Below, piece after piece: positions 26,577-35,924 of a stretch of 64,000 nt of DNA. Each line of letters starts with the position of its first letter. Within the stretch, counting starts at the first letter, position 1. The notes beneath the pieces were generated by a model that was not told the origin of the DNA, searched no databases, and saw only the letters and a program-made list of their open reading frames with translations. The position numbers were made by a program, and so were the translations under genes. The stretch is taken from assembly GCF_000526415.1 (NCBI RefSeq), contig NZ_JAGA01000002.1, forward strand, positions 248,001 to 312,000, given 5' to 3'. Origin of the DNA: Kallotenue papyrolyticum (GTDB taxonomy: Bacteria > Chloroflexota > Chloroflexia > Chloroflexales > Kallotenuaceae).

Positions 26577-26991
26577 GCCAAACACCCCTTCGCGTATGGG
26601 CGCCATGCTCCCGCCGCGCCCGCCCGGGCGCCAGTGAACCCCGGACGCGAAGCTCCCTACTGCTTCGCCCCTACACTCCTCAACGTGCCTGCCCCGCTCC
26701 CGCGGGGCGCGCCAGCATGGCTGGCGCACTCCAAATCTTGGAGTGTGGGAGCCATGCACCCGCCGCGCCCGCCCGGCTTTGGAGTGCGGGAGCCACGCTC
26801 CCGCCGCGCCCTGCTGGGCACCAGTGAACCCCGGACGCGAAGCTCCCTGCTGCTTCGCCCCTACACTCCTCAACGTGCCTGCCCCGCTCCCGCGGGGCGC
26901 GCCAGCATGGCTGGCGCACGCCAAAACACCCCTTCGCGTATGGGCGCCATGCTCCCGTCGCGCCCGCCCGGCTTTGGAGTGCGGGCGCCAT

Positions 26992-27243
26992 GCTCCCGCG
27001 CGCCCGCACCGCGGGCGCAGGCCACAGTGACTGGTCTGCTAACCACCGATCGAAGGGGGCACCATCCAACGCTGCCTGGCGCGCTACGCGCGCCGCGCCA
27101 GCCTAGCTGGCGCACTCCAAAAAACGCCCGCATTGCGAGCGCAGGGCCTCAACGGCGCGCTTCTACAACCCAGCGCGCACCAGCCCACGCGTGAGGTGCG
27201 AGCGCGCCGCGCTCGCGCGCCAGCATGGCTGGCGCACTCCAAA
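26992..27243. repeat. 252-bp direct repeat, copy B
   Basis: Second copy of the block at 26177-26428, immediately before the unique leader of the dehydratase gene. Confidence 0.85.
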
Positions 27244-27397
27244 TCTTGGAGTGTGGGAGCCATGCACCCGCGCGGCCGGGGCGCGTCACATCCTGGCGCA
27301 GCCACCCACTTGACGAGCGGTAGTACACTGAAAGAAGCCAACCGCAGCGCGGCGCGCGCCGCCGCGTCCGCCGTCACCGTCAGCCAGGGAGAAGGGT

Positions 27398-28675
27398 ATG
27401 CAGATCACCCATGTGCGCACCGCGGTCATCGAAGGCAACTTCGACTGGACGATCGTCCGCATCGATACCGACCGCGACATCTACGGCCTGGGCGAGTCGT
27501 TCTGCGCGCCAGGGCTGACCGCCATCATTCGCGATCTGGCACCCTTGTTGATCGGTGAGGATCCGCGCCATGTCGATCGGCTCTGGAACAAACTGCGCTG
27601 GGCCGCCTCCGGCGCGGGCTCACAGGCCGGCATCGTGTACAACGCCATCTCCGGCATCGAAACGGCGCTGCTGGACATCACCGGCAAATACTACAACGCG
27701 CCACTCTGGCAACTGCTGGGCGGCAAATACCGCGACCGTGTGCGCATCTACGCTGACTGTCACGCCGGTGAGGCGCTGGAGTCGCTCTCGGCGCTGATGG
27801 TGGCGCGCCGTCCACGCTGGTTACCTACGGACGAGGCTGAAGCGCTGCCGTGCGGCCTGGCCAGCGAGCTTAACCGCCCCGCGCATGGTCGCGCCTATGG
27901 CTCGCCGCAGCTCAGCGACATCTTCACGCCGGAGCTGTATGCTCGCCGCGCGCGCGAGGTGGTGGCGCTGGGCTTTACCGCGCTCAAGTTCGACCTGGAC
28001 GTGCCCAATCCCTACACCCACGACAGCTTCAACGGCGTGCTGAGTCACGCCGAGATCCGCTACATGACGCGCCTGGTCGAAGCTGTGCGCGAGGCGGTCG
28101 GCGATACGATCGACATCGCCTTCGACTGCCACTGGCGCTACAACGTCAGCGACGCGATCCGGCTGGCCTGCGCCCTGGAGCCCTATGGCCTGGCCTGGCT
28201 GGAAGACCCGGTGCCGCCCGACAACATCGAGGCCATGCGGCGCGTGCGCGAGGCTACGCGCACACCGATCAGCAGCGGCGAGAACTACTACCTGCGCTAC
28301 GGCTTCCGCGAGGCACTGGAACGGCACGCGCTCTCGATCGTCGCGCCCGATCTCCAGAAATGCGGCGGCCTGCTTGAAGCGCGCCGCATCGCCGATCTGG
28401 CCGACACCTACTATGTTGCCATGGCGCCGCACAACATCTCCAGTCCGATCGGCTTCGTCGCGGCGGCGCACGTCTGCGCGGCGATCCCCAACGCGCTGAC
28501 GCTGGAGTTCCATGCGCTGTCGGTGCCGTTCTGGGACGAGCTGGTGCAGGGCGGCGCACAACCCCTGATCCAGAACGGATACATCAGTGTGCCGGACGCT
28601 CCCGGCCTGGGCATCGAACTGAACGAGGCCGTGGCGCGGCGTTACGCGCGCGACGACGAACCCTTCTTCGCCTGA
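27398..28675 (+). CDS. Mandelate racemase/enolase-superfamily acid-sugar dehydratase
   Basis: 425 residues. GGAGAAGGG precedes the ATG. Enolase-superfamily barrel residues: KFDLDV (general base lysine region), DCHWRYN, WLEDPVPPDN, SSGENYY (metal-binding Asp/Glu/Glu) and a histidine in MAPHNISSP, the arrangement of galactonate/gluconate-type dehydratases that form 2-keto-3-deoxy sugar acids. The following ribose-type ABC importer and nearby dehydrogenases support an acid-sugar catabolic locus. The exact sugar acid cannot be read off. Confidence 0.85.
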   Translation: MQITHVRTAVIEGNFDWTIVRIDTDRDIYGLGESFCAPGLTAIIRDLAPLLIGEDPRHVDRLWNKLRWAASGAGSQAGIVYNAISGIETALLDITGKYYNAPLWQLLGGKYRDRVRIYADCHAGEALESLSALMVARRPRWLPTDEAEALPCGLASELNRPAHGRAYGSPQLSDIFTPELYARRAREVVALGFTALKFDLDVPNPYTHDSFNGVLSHAEIRYMTRLVEAVREAVGDTIDIAFDCHWRYNVSDAIRLACALEPYGLAWLEDPVPPDNIEAMRRVREATRTPISSGENYYLRYGFREALERHALSIVAPDLQKCGGLLEARRIADLADTYYVAMAPHNISSPIGFVAAAHVCAAIPNALTLEFHALSVPFWDELVQGGAQPLIQNGYISVPDAPGLGIELNEAVARRYARDDEPFFA

Positions 28676-28723
28676 TCGGCGGCCGCAAGTTAGTCCCATG
28701 CTGCTGATCGGAGGAGCAGACCT

Positions 28724-30250
28724 ATGGCGGAACTGCTCGAACTACGCGGCATCAGCAAACGCTTCGGTGGCATCCAGGCGCTCGACAGCGTGGATTTCAG
28801 CCTGCGCCGTGGCGAGGTGATGGCACTGGTCGGCGAGAACGGTGCGGGCAAATCAACGCTGATCAAGATCATTGCCGGCGTGCACCAGCCCGACAGCGGC
28901 ACCCTGGCCATCGATGGACAGCCGGTGCGCCTGCGCACGCCGGCGGAAGCGCAGCGCCTGGGCATCGCCGTGATCTACCAGGAGTTCAATCTCACGCCCA
29001 ACCAGACCGTGGCCGAAAACGTCTTTCTGCACCGGCCACCGCGCCGCCCCGGCCTGGCCGGACGCCTGGGGCTGGTCGATCATCGCGCGCGTGCTCAGGC
29101 CACCGGCGCGCTCCTAAACCAGCTCGGCGCGCCGATCGACCCCCAGCGGCCCGTCGCCGAGCTATCGGTCGCGCAGCAGCAACTGACTGAGATCGCCAAG
29201 GCGCTGGCCCAAAACGCGCGCATCATTATCATGGATGAGCCGACCTCGGCCTTGCCGGATGAGGAGGTCGAGGTGCTGCTGGCGATCGTGCGCCGCCTGC
29301 GCGAGCGGGGCGTAACCATCGTCTTTGTGTCGCACCGCCTGGAAGAAATTCGCCGTATCGCCGATCGCGTGACCGTACTGCGCGATGGCCGGCTGGTCGC
29401 CGTACTGCCCATCAGCGAGGCCAGCGACGAGCGTCTGATCAGCCTGATGGTTGGCCGTGCGATCGACCATCTCTTTCCCAAAACGCCGCTCACGCCTGGC
29501 GATGAAGTGCTGCGCGTCGAAGGTCTCAGCCGGCGCGGCGTGCTGCACAACGTCAGCTTCAGTCTGCGCCGCGGCGAGATCCTGGGCCTGGCCGGGCTGA
29601 TCGGTGCGGGGCGCACCGAAACGGCACGCTGCATCTTCGGCGCCGATCGCGCCGATAGCGGACGCATCCTGCTGGCAGGCCGACCGGTGACGATCCGCTC
29701 GCCGCGCGACGCGGTGGCGCTGGGCATTGGCTACGTGCCTGAAGATCGCAAGCAGCAGGGCCTGGTGCTGGAGATGAGCGTGCGCCACAACATCACGCTG
29801 GGCGTGCTGCATCGCCTGACGCGCGCCGGGCTGGTGCGCTGGCCGGCGGTTGATCGACTGGCCTATGATTATGCGCAGCGTCTCCGGCTGCGGCCGGCGC
29901 GCATCGACCTGCCCGTGGTGCAGCTCTCCGGCGGCAATCAGCAAAAGGTGGTGCTGGCCAAATGGCTGGCGCTGCAACCGCGCGTGCTGATCCTGGACGA
30001 ACCGACACGCGGCATCGACGTAGGCGCCAAGGCCGAGGTCCACGCGCTGATCGACCAGTTGGCGCAGGCCGGTATCGGCATCCTGCTGATCTCATCCGAG
30101 CTGCCGGAGGTGCTGAGCATGAGCGATCGCATCCTGGTGATGGCCGAAGGTGAGATTGTCGGTGAGCTAAGCCGGGCACAGGCCACGCAGGAGCGCGTCT
30201 TGGAGCTGGCCAGTCTCAAAGCGCGACAGCGTCTGGTCGCAACGGGGTGA
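28724..30250 (+). CDS. Sugar ABC transporter ATP-binding protein (RbsA/XylG type)
   Basis: 508 residues with two ABC domains. The first has GENGAGKST, the signature-like LSVAQQQLTEIAKAL and IIMDEPTSAL; the second has a degenerate P-loop (GLIGAGRTE), signature LSGGNQQKVVLAKWL and LILDEPTRGIDVGAK. This asymmetry is standard for the carbohydrate-uptake CUT2 family. GGAGGAG precedes the ATG. It is followed after 3 bases by the permease gene. Confidence 0.93.
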   Translation: MAELLELRGISKRFGGIQALDSVDFSLRRGEVMALVGENGAGKSTLIKIIAGVHQPDSGTLAIDGQPVRLRTPAEAQRLGIAVIYQEFNLTPNQTVAENVFLHRPPRRPGLAGRLGLVDHRARAQATGALLNQLGAPIDPQRPVAELSVAQQQLTEIAKALAQNARIIIMDEPTSALPDEEVEVLLAIVRRLRERGVTIVFVSHRLEEIRRIADRVTVLRDGRLVAVLPISEASDERLISLMVGRAIDHLFPKTPLTPGDEVLRVEGLSRRGVLHNVSFSLRRGEILGLAGLIGAGRTETARCIFGADRADSGRILLAGRPVTIRSPRDAVALGIGYVPEDRKQQGLVLEMSVRHNITLGVLHRLTRAGLVRWPAVDRLAYDYAQRLRLRPARIDLPVVQLSGGNQQKVVLAKWLALQPRVLILDEPTRGIDVGAKAEVHALIDQLAQAGIGILLISSELPEVLSMSDRILVMAEGEIVGELSRAQATQERVLELASLKARQRLVATG

Positions 30251-30253
30251 GCT

Positions 30254-31252
30254 ATGGACACCGAGGTCAAACCACACGGCGAAGCGCGTCCACGCGGTAG
30301 CCCGCTGCGCGCCTGGCTGGAGCGCCTGGCGCGCCGGCCCGAAGCCGGCATCGCGCTGGTGCTGCTGATCCTCATGGCGGTGCTGGGTCTGGCCACGCGC
30401 TCGTTTCTGACCGCCGACAACCTGTTCGGCATCGTCCGCAATTATTCCGACATCGCCATCAGCGCGCTGGGCATGACCATGGTCATCATCACCGGCGGCA
30501 TCGATCTCTCGGTCGGCTCGATCATGGCGCTGGCCGGGCTGGTGGCGGCGCTGGCAGTCACCAGTTGGGGCCTGCCCGTGCCGCTGGCGATCCTGGTCGG
30601 CGTGCTGACGGGCGGCCTGGTGGGCCTGGCCAACGGTCTGCTGATCGTGCGTCTGCGGCTGGTCCCGTTTATCGCCACGCTGGGCATGCTGGGCGTGGTG
30701 CGCGGCATTGTCGTGGGCACCACCAGCGGCCAGACCGTGCGCGGCTTTCCGTCGGCCTTCACCTGGCTGGGGCAGGGCTACCTGGGGCCGGTACCCATGC
30801 CGGTGATTGTGCTGCTGATCTTCGCCGTCGCCGTGGGCCTGTTTCTGCGCTACCACTACTGGGGTACCTACATCTACGCCATCGGCGGTAACGAGACCAG
30901 CGCGCGCCTGACCGGCCTGCCGGTCGATCGCGTCAAACTGTTCGTGTATCTGATGTCCGGCTTGCTCAGCGGCGTGGCCGGCGTGCTGGTCGTGTCGCGG
31001 CTGGGCGTGTCGGCGCCGACGCAAGCGCAAGGCTACGAGCTGAATGTGGTCGCCGCGGCGGTGATCGGTGGCGTGAGCCTGCAAGGTGGGCGCGGCACGA
31101 TCCCCGGCGCGGTGCTGGGCGCGATCATCATCGGCGTACTCTACAACGCGCTGGTGATGTTGCGCATCGATACCTACTGGCAGCAGGCCTTTATCGGCGG
31201 CATCATTATCCTGGCGGCGATTGTGGATGTCGTCCGCCAACGGCGCGGCTAG
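30254..31252 (+). CDS. Sugar ABC transporter permease (RbsC type)
   Basis: 332 residues, largely hydrophobic, with about 8-10 membrane helices. TGGIDLSVGSIMALAG is the CUT2 permease hallmark and IGGNETSARLTGLPVDRVK is the conserved loop that contacts the ATPase. Starts 3 bases after the ATPase stop and is followed by the binding-protein gene. Confidence 0.93.
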   Translation: MDTEVKPHGEARPRGSPLRAWLERLARRPEAGIALVLLILMAVLGLATRSFLTADNLFGIVRNYSDIAISALGMTMVIITGGIDLSVGSIMALAGLVAALAVTSWGLPVPLAILVGVLTGGLVGLANGLLIVRLRLVPFIATLGMLGVVRGIVVGTTSGQTVRGFPSAFTWLGQGYLGPVPMPVIVLLIFAVAVGLFLRYHYWGTYIYAIGGNETSARLTGLPVDRVKLFVYLMSGLLSGVAGVLVVSRLGVSAPTQAQGYELNVVAAAVIGGVSLQGGRGTIPGAVLGAIIIGVLYNALVMLRIDTYWQQAFIGGIIILAAIVDVVRQRRG

Positions 31253-31305
31253 CGCATTGATTCCGGTGGCATGTGACGCGGCACAAACCGCGAAGGAGGA
31301 TCGTT

Positions 31306-32355
31306 ATGGCACAGCAGATGTCACGACGCGAGTTTCTGCGGTGGCTGGCGCTCAGCGGTGGCGTGGTGCTGGGCGGTCAGGCGCTGGTGGGCTGTGGCAC
31401 GCCCGGCGCGGGTTCCGGCGGCGGCAGCGCGACCTCGCCCGCGGGTAGTCCGGCAGCTGGCGGCGCGGGACGCCCGCTGACCTTTGTCTGGTCGCCCAAA
31501 GCCACCAACAACCCGGTTTTCGACACGGCGCGCGTCGGCGCCATGGACAAAGCCAAGGAGCTGGGCATCACCGTGGAATGGGTCGGGCCGGCTGAGGCCG
31601 ATGCCCAACGCCAGGCACAGTTGCTGGACGACGTGATCAATCGCGGCGTGGATGGTATCGGCCTATCGTGCAACGATCCCGACGCGCTCAAGCCGACCAT
31701 CGATCGGGCCGTAGACCGCGGCATTCCGGTGATCACCTGGGACTCGGACTCGCCGCAGTCCAAACGGCTGACCTTCTATAGCCAGGACAACACCAAGGCC
31801 GCGCAGAAGGCCGCTGAGCTGTTTATCCAGTTCATGCAGGACAGCCCCAACAAAACCTACGCGATCCTCACGGGTGTGCCCGGCGCGCAGAACCTGGAGG
31901 AGCGTATCAAAGCCTTCCGGGCGGTCGTCGATCCCGCCGGCTTCGAGCTGGTGGCGATCGATCCCTGCTACGACGACATCCAGCGCGGCATCGAGGTAGT
32001 CGAGAATCGCATGGCGGCCAATCCCGACCTAGGTGGCTGGTTCATGGCGGGCGCCTGGCCGCTCTTCGGCGACATCAACGCCATGCCCAAGCTGCTGGCC
32101 AACAAGGGCAAAACCAAGATCGTCGCCTGGGATACGCTGCCGGCGCAATTGCAACTGGTCAAGGATGGGCTGGTGCAGGCGCTGATCGGCCAGAAATACT
32201 ACGGCTGGGGCTACGATGCAGTTGGCATTCTGTACGACATCGTGGTCAACAAAAAACAGTATCCACCCTTTGTGGACTCCGGCTTCGATGTGGTGGATAG
32301 CCCGCAAAAAGCCGACGAGTTCCTGAAGAAATGGGAGACCAACGATTGGCGTTGA
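31306..32355 (+). CDS. Sugar ABC transporter substrate-binding lipoprotein
   Basis: 349 residues from the ATG at 31306, fixed by AAGGAGGA at 31293-31300. The N-terminus has a Tat-like SRREFLRWLALSGG followed by the lipobox LVGC, so it is exported and lipid-anchored. A Gly/Ser/Ala linker precedes a type I periplasmic-binding fold (DVINRGVDGIGLSCNDPDAL). Belongs to the ribose-binding cluster and completes the importer. Confidence 0.9.
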   Translation: MAQQMSRREFLRWLALSGGVVLGGQALVGCGTPGAGSGGGSATSPAGSPAAGGAGRPLTFVWSPKATNNPVFDTARVGAMDKAKELGITVEWVGPAEADAQRQAQLLDDVINRGVDGIGLSCNDPDALKPTIDRAVDRGIPVITWDSDSPQSKRLTFYSQDNTKAAQKAAELFIQFMQDSPNKTYAILTGVPGAQNLEERIKAFRAVVDPAGFELVAIDPCYDDIQRGIEVVENRMAANPDLGGWFMAGAWPLFGDINAMPKLLANKGKTKIVAWDTLPAQLQLVKDGLVQALIGQKYYGWGYDAVGILYDIVVNKKQYPPFVDSGFDVVDSPQKADEFLKKWETNDWR

Positions 32356-32415
32356 ACGGGCAGGACGCGCCGGCGGGCGAGACGTGCTGCGCCATGCCCG
32401 GCCCGCCGGCGCGCG

Positions 32416-33189
32416 TCACGGCGTTGGGCTGAGCGCAGTCCAGCCGCCGTCGAGCATCAGCGTATGGCCATTGACCATCGCCGCCGCGGGCGAGACCAGA
32501 AAGAGCAACGCCTGGGCGACATCCCGCGGCTCGCCGACGCGACCGGTCGGGATCAACGCGGCCCAGTGCTCGGCGTAGGCCGGATCGACGCTCAGGTTGC
32601 GCTCGTTGCGCGTTGCGCCGATGCCAAGCGCATTGACGGTGATGCCGTGCGGTCCCAGCTCCACCGCCAGCTCGCGCGCCAGGTGGCGCAGCCCGGCCTT
32701 GGTCAGACCGTACACCGCAGCGTTGGGAATGGCCTGGATGCCGGTCACCGACGACGAAAACACGATCCGTCCGCCGTAGCCACTGCTGTCGCGTCCCTGG
32801 GCGACCATTTGACGCGCAGCGGCCTGGGCACCAAAGAACGAACCTTTGAGGTTGAGATCGACCAGCGTCTGCCACAGCTCGGGCGTGGTCTCCAGAAAGG
32901 CGCTCCACAGCGTCAGGCCGGCGTTGGCCACAAAGATGTCCAGCCGACCGAAGGCTGCGACCGCCTGCGCCACCAGCTGCCGGTTGGCCTCTACCTGCGA
33001 CAGATCGGCATCCACGGCCAGCGCCCGACCACCGCCGGCCTGGATGCGCGCCACCACCTGCGCGGCGCGCTCCGCCTCGCCGTAGTGCGCCACCACCACC
33101 GCCGCGCCCGCCGCGGCCAGCGCTTCGGCCATGGCCGCCCCGATCTCGCGACTCGCGCCGGTCACAATCGCTACTCTGCCTGTCAGCAT
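32416..33189 (-). CDS. Short-chain dehydrogenase/reductase
   Basis: 257 residues from the ATG ending at 33189 (MLTGRVAIVTGASREIG). The glycine motif reads TGASREIG, with Glu where Gly is usual. ANAG, SSSVTG and the YGLTK catalytic pair are intact, and the C-terminus VNGHTLMLDGGW is typical of FabG-like enzymes. It is convergent to the importer and divergent from the next dehydrogenase, probably acting on the same sugar acid. Confidence 0.88.
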   Translation of the reverse strand: MLTGRVAIVTGASREIGAAMAEALAAAGAAVVVAHYGEAERAAQVVARIQAGGGRALAVDADLSQVEANRQLVAQAVAAFGRLDIFVANAGLTLWSAFLETTPELWQTLVDLNLKGSFFGAQAAARQMVAQGRDSSGYGGRIVFSSSVTGIQAIPNAAVYGLTKAGLRHLARELAVELGPHGITVNALGIGATRNERNLSVDPAYAEHWAALIPTGRVGEPRDVAQALLFLVSPAAAMVNGHTLMLDGGWTALSPTP

Positions 33190-33280
33190 AGGTCTGCGCT
33201 CCGTTTTCCAGCAGGGGATCGCCAGGATGGGCACTGCGCTAGCATCAGCCCTGCTACGATTATAGACCAGGAGGACGCCC

Positions 33281-34267
33281 ATGCCTGAGGAACGTTTCCT
33301 GATCACCGGCGCGCTTGGCTGTATCGGCGCGTGGGTGACGCACCAGCTCGTGCAGGAAGGCGCCACGCCGGTGATCTTTGATCGCGCTACCGACCTCCGG
33401 CGCCTGCGTCTGGTGCTGACGCCGGAGGAGCTGGCGCGCATCACCCTGGTGCAGGGTGACATCACCGACCTGACTGCGCTGGAGCGCGCGCTGGACGAGT
33501 ACGCCATCACGCATGTCATCCATCTGGCCGCGCTGCAAGTCCCCTTCTGCAAAGCCGATCCACCGCTGGGCGCACGTGTCAACGTCGTGGGCACGGTCAA
33601 CGTCTTCGAGGCGGTCGCCCGTCGCCGCGCGCGCATCCCGCGCGTGGTGTATGCCTCATCGGCCGCGGTCTATGATGCCGCCGATGCCGATCCCAGCGGC
33701 CTGGTGACGCACGATGCGCCCGCCCATCCCACCACGCTCTATGGCGTTTACAAGCAGGCCAATGAGGGCACGGCGCGCGTGTACTGGCAGGATGCGCGCG
33801 TCAGCAGCATCGGCCTGCGGCCCTACATTGTCTATGGCGTGGGCCGCGATCAGGGCCTGACGTCAGCGCCCTCCAAAGCCATGCTGGCTGCGGCTGCCGG
33901 GCGGCCCTTTCACATCCCCTTTGGCGGCGTGGCCGACTACCACTACGCGCCCGATGTTGCGCGTATGTTCATCGCCGCGGCGCGGGCTCCCTGGCAGGGC
34001 GCAGCCATCTTCAACCTGCGCGGCAGCGTGGCCGATATGGACGAGGTGGTTGCTGCGATCGTCGCTGCCGTGCCCGCGGCCGCCGGCATGATCACCCATG
34101 ACACCGCACCGCTACCGTTTCCCCGCGAGTTGGAGGCCGGCCCACTGGAGGAGGTGATCGGCCCGCTGCCGATCACCCCGCTACGCCAGGCCGTGGCCGA
34201 GACCGTCGCGCGCTTTCGGCAGGCGCTTGCAGCGGGCATGATCGATGTGGACAGCATGCCTGGCTGA
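33281..34267 (+). CDS. NAD-dependent epimerase/dehydratase family (extended SDR)
   Basis: 328 residues. AGGAGG precedes the ATG. GALGCIG is the NAD-binding glycine motif, VIHLAA and the YGVYK catalytic Tyr/Lys pair are present, and DYHYAPDVARMF follows. Similar to uronate dehydrogenases or sugar epimerases. It is divergent from the SDR at 32416; the two share a 91-base promoter region. Confidence 0.88.
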   Translation: MPEERFLITGALGCIGAWVTHQLVQEGATPVIFDRATDLRRLRLVLTPEELARITLVQGDITDLTALERALDEYAITHVIHLAALQVPFCKADPPLGARVNVVGTVNVFEAVARRRARIPRVVYASSAAVYDAADADPSGLVTHDAPAHPTTLYGVYKQANEGTARVYWQDARVSSIGLRPYIVYGVGRDQGLTSAPSKAMLAAAAGRPFHIPFGGVADYHYAPDVARMFIAAARAPWQGAAIFNLRGSVADMDEVVAAIVAAVPAAAGMITHDTAPLPFPRELEAGPLEEVIGPLPITPLRQAVAETVARFRQALAAGMIDVDSMPG

Positions 34268-34370
34268 GCCGGCGGCGCTTTCCAAACGGCGCTGCTTTCG
34301 GGTATGCTATGGAGCAACACGCACGCCGCCCGCTGAGACAACGGGCAAAACCAGGCGCTGGAGACGACTC

Positions 34371-35387
34371 ATGCTGATCCAGGATGCGATTCGCGCCGTG
34401 GTGAGCGGTCGCGATCTGACGCAGGAACAGGCCGCCGCAGTGATGGAACAGATCATGACCGGCGAGGCCACGCCGGCGCAGATCGCCGCCCTGCTCACCG
34501 CGCTGCACCTCAAGGGCGAGACCGATGCCGAGATCGCCGGCATGGCCGAAGTGATGCGCGAAAAGGCCGTGCACGTCCACTACGACGGTCCCGTGCTGGA
34601 TACCTGCGGCACCGGCGGCGACGCGGCCAACACCTTCAATATCTCGACCGCCGCAGCCTTTGTGGCTGCGGGCGCGGGCGTAACCGTGGCCAAGCACGGC
34701 AACCGCGCCATGAGCAGCCGCTGTGGCTCGGCAGATGTGCTGGAAGGGCTGGGCGTTAACATCGACCTGGACGCCGAAGGCGTCAGCCGCTGTCTGCGCG
34801 AGGCAGGCATTGGCTTTATGTTCGCGCAGCGCTTCCACCCCGCGATGCGCTATGTCGGCCCGGTGCGCCGCGAGATCGGCATCCGCACGGCCTTCAACGT
34901 CCTTGGCCCACTGACCAATCCGGCCAATGCCCAATACCAGGTGCTGGGCGTCGCCGCGGTAGAGCTGGCCGAAAAACTAGCCCGCGCCCTGAGCCGGATG
35001 GGCACGCGCCACGCGTTGGTGGTGCACGGCACCGACGGGGTGGACGAGCTGAGCCTGAGCGCGCCGAGTCTGGTGTGGGAGGTGCGCGCCGGCGCCGAGC
35101 CACGCCGCTACGAAATCGACCCCCAGGAGCTGGGCCTGCCGCGCGCGCCACGCGCAGCGGTGCTGGGCGGCACGGTGGCCGATAATGTCGCGATCATCCG
35201 CGGCGTACTGAGCGGCGCGCAGCACGGTCCACAGCGCGAGATCGTGCTGCTCAACGCTGCGGCAGCGCTGCTGGCCGCCGAACGCGCCGCCGACTGGCGC
35301 GAAGCTCTGGCTCTGGCACGCCAGTCACTGGATAGCGGCGCGGCACAGCAGCGCCTGGAGGCAATGGTGCGCGCCAGCCAGGCCTAG
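34371..35387 (+). CDS. trpD: Anthranilate phosphoribosyltransferase
   Basis: 338 residues from the ATG at 34371. GTGGDAANTFNIST binds the phosphoribosyl pyrophosphate, followed by KHGNRAMSSRCGSADVLEGL, and MFAQRFHPAMRYVGPVR binds anthranilate; VHGTDGVDE is also conserved. It catalyses step two of tryptophan synthesis but lies 8 kb from the T-box operon, so it escapes that control. trpC, trpF and trpA are not in the window. Confidence 0.96.
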   Translation: MLIQDAIRAVVSGRDLTQEQAAAVMEQIMTGEATPAQIAALLTALHLKGETDAEIAGMAEVMREKAVHVHYDGPVLDTCGTGGDAANTFNISTAAAFVAAGAGVTVAKHGNRAMSSRCGSADVLEGLGVNIDLDAEGVSRCLREAGIGFMFAQRFHPAMRYVGPVRREIGIRTAFNVLGPLTNPANAQYQVLGVAAVELAEKLARALSRMGTRHALVVHGTDGVDELSLSAPSLVWEVRAGAEPRRYEIDPQELGLPRAPRAAVLGGTVADNVAIIRGVLSGAQHGPQREIVLLNAAAALLAAERAADWREALALARQSLDSGAAQQRLEAMVRASQA

Positions 35388-35924
35388 CGCCGGCGCGCGA
35401 ACGCCACCGGCCGCATGGGCCAGGTAGGCAGGCGCATGCCGCCAGGCCTTCCGCGTCCGTTGGTGCCCCGCACCACCGTCCGATCTGTCTGCCTCCAGCG
35501 AGCGCGTGGACGCTCCAGCCGACACGGCTGTGCCGCGATCCATGCCGCGCGGGCGTGGACCACGCCACAACCTGCCGTGCCCGCGTACCATTGAGCCCCC
35601 TGCAGGAGCGATGACCGACGCCCTGGTACCTTAGTCATGGCCCCACTGCAGGTCAGTACCAGCGCACAATGTGGCCAAGGTACGACTTGATCGCAGCGCA
35701 GTCCACCTGTATGCTCAGGCTGTCAACCGCGCGTCCCAGAGCCTGAGCGCCGCACCGCCGCGATCGCCGGTTCTCGCCCCCTGACGCCGGCAGGCAACAC
35801 ACACGCGGTATCCAACTTCCAACACGATGCGCGCATCGGTTCGCCCCCCCGCACGTCAGCTGTGCCATGCGGCATGGTATGGCGCTGCGCGGCGACCGTG
35901 CATCCGGACAGCCACGGAGGTGCT
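35388..35924. other. Intergenic region upstream of the Rhs island
   Basis: About 540 bases without a supported gene. Frames on the minus strand are Arg/Ala-rich shadows. The region marks the change from the conserved left part to the toxin island. No clear promoter was identified for the rhs gene, although CGGAGG just before 35925 is its ribosome-binding site. Confidence 0.6.

Larger units (their letters stand above)
26062..27397. repeat. Gene-free mosaic of palindromic and direct repeats
   Basis: No credible gene is seen over about 1.3 kb. The stretch is built from short palindromic units such as GGAGTGCGGGAGCCATGCTC and GCGCCAGCATGGCTGGCGCA, nested inside longer direct repeats. Unit spacing is irregular and there are no unique spacers of constant size, so it is not a CRISPR array. 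Open frames across it are Pro/Arg-rich in all frames and are composition artefacts. The final ~100 bases are single-copy leader of the dehydratase gene. Confidence 0.85.

Noticed and set aside
26318-27194. Long Pro/Arg-rich open frames across the repeat island
   Set aside because: They arise in several frames at once from GC-rich repeats, have no family features and no ribosome-binding site.
26062-27300. Possible CRISPR array in the repeat-rich stretch
   Set aside because: Repeat units vary in length, are nested palindromes, and lack unique spacers of constant size; no cas genes nearby.
27310-27329. TTGACG...TACACT as promoter of the dehydratase gene
   Set aside because: The spacer is only 8 bases, too short for a sigma-70-type promoter.
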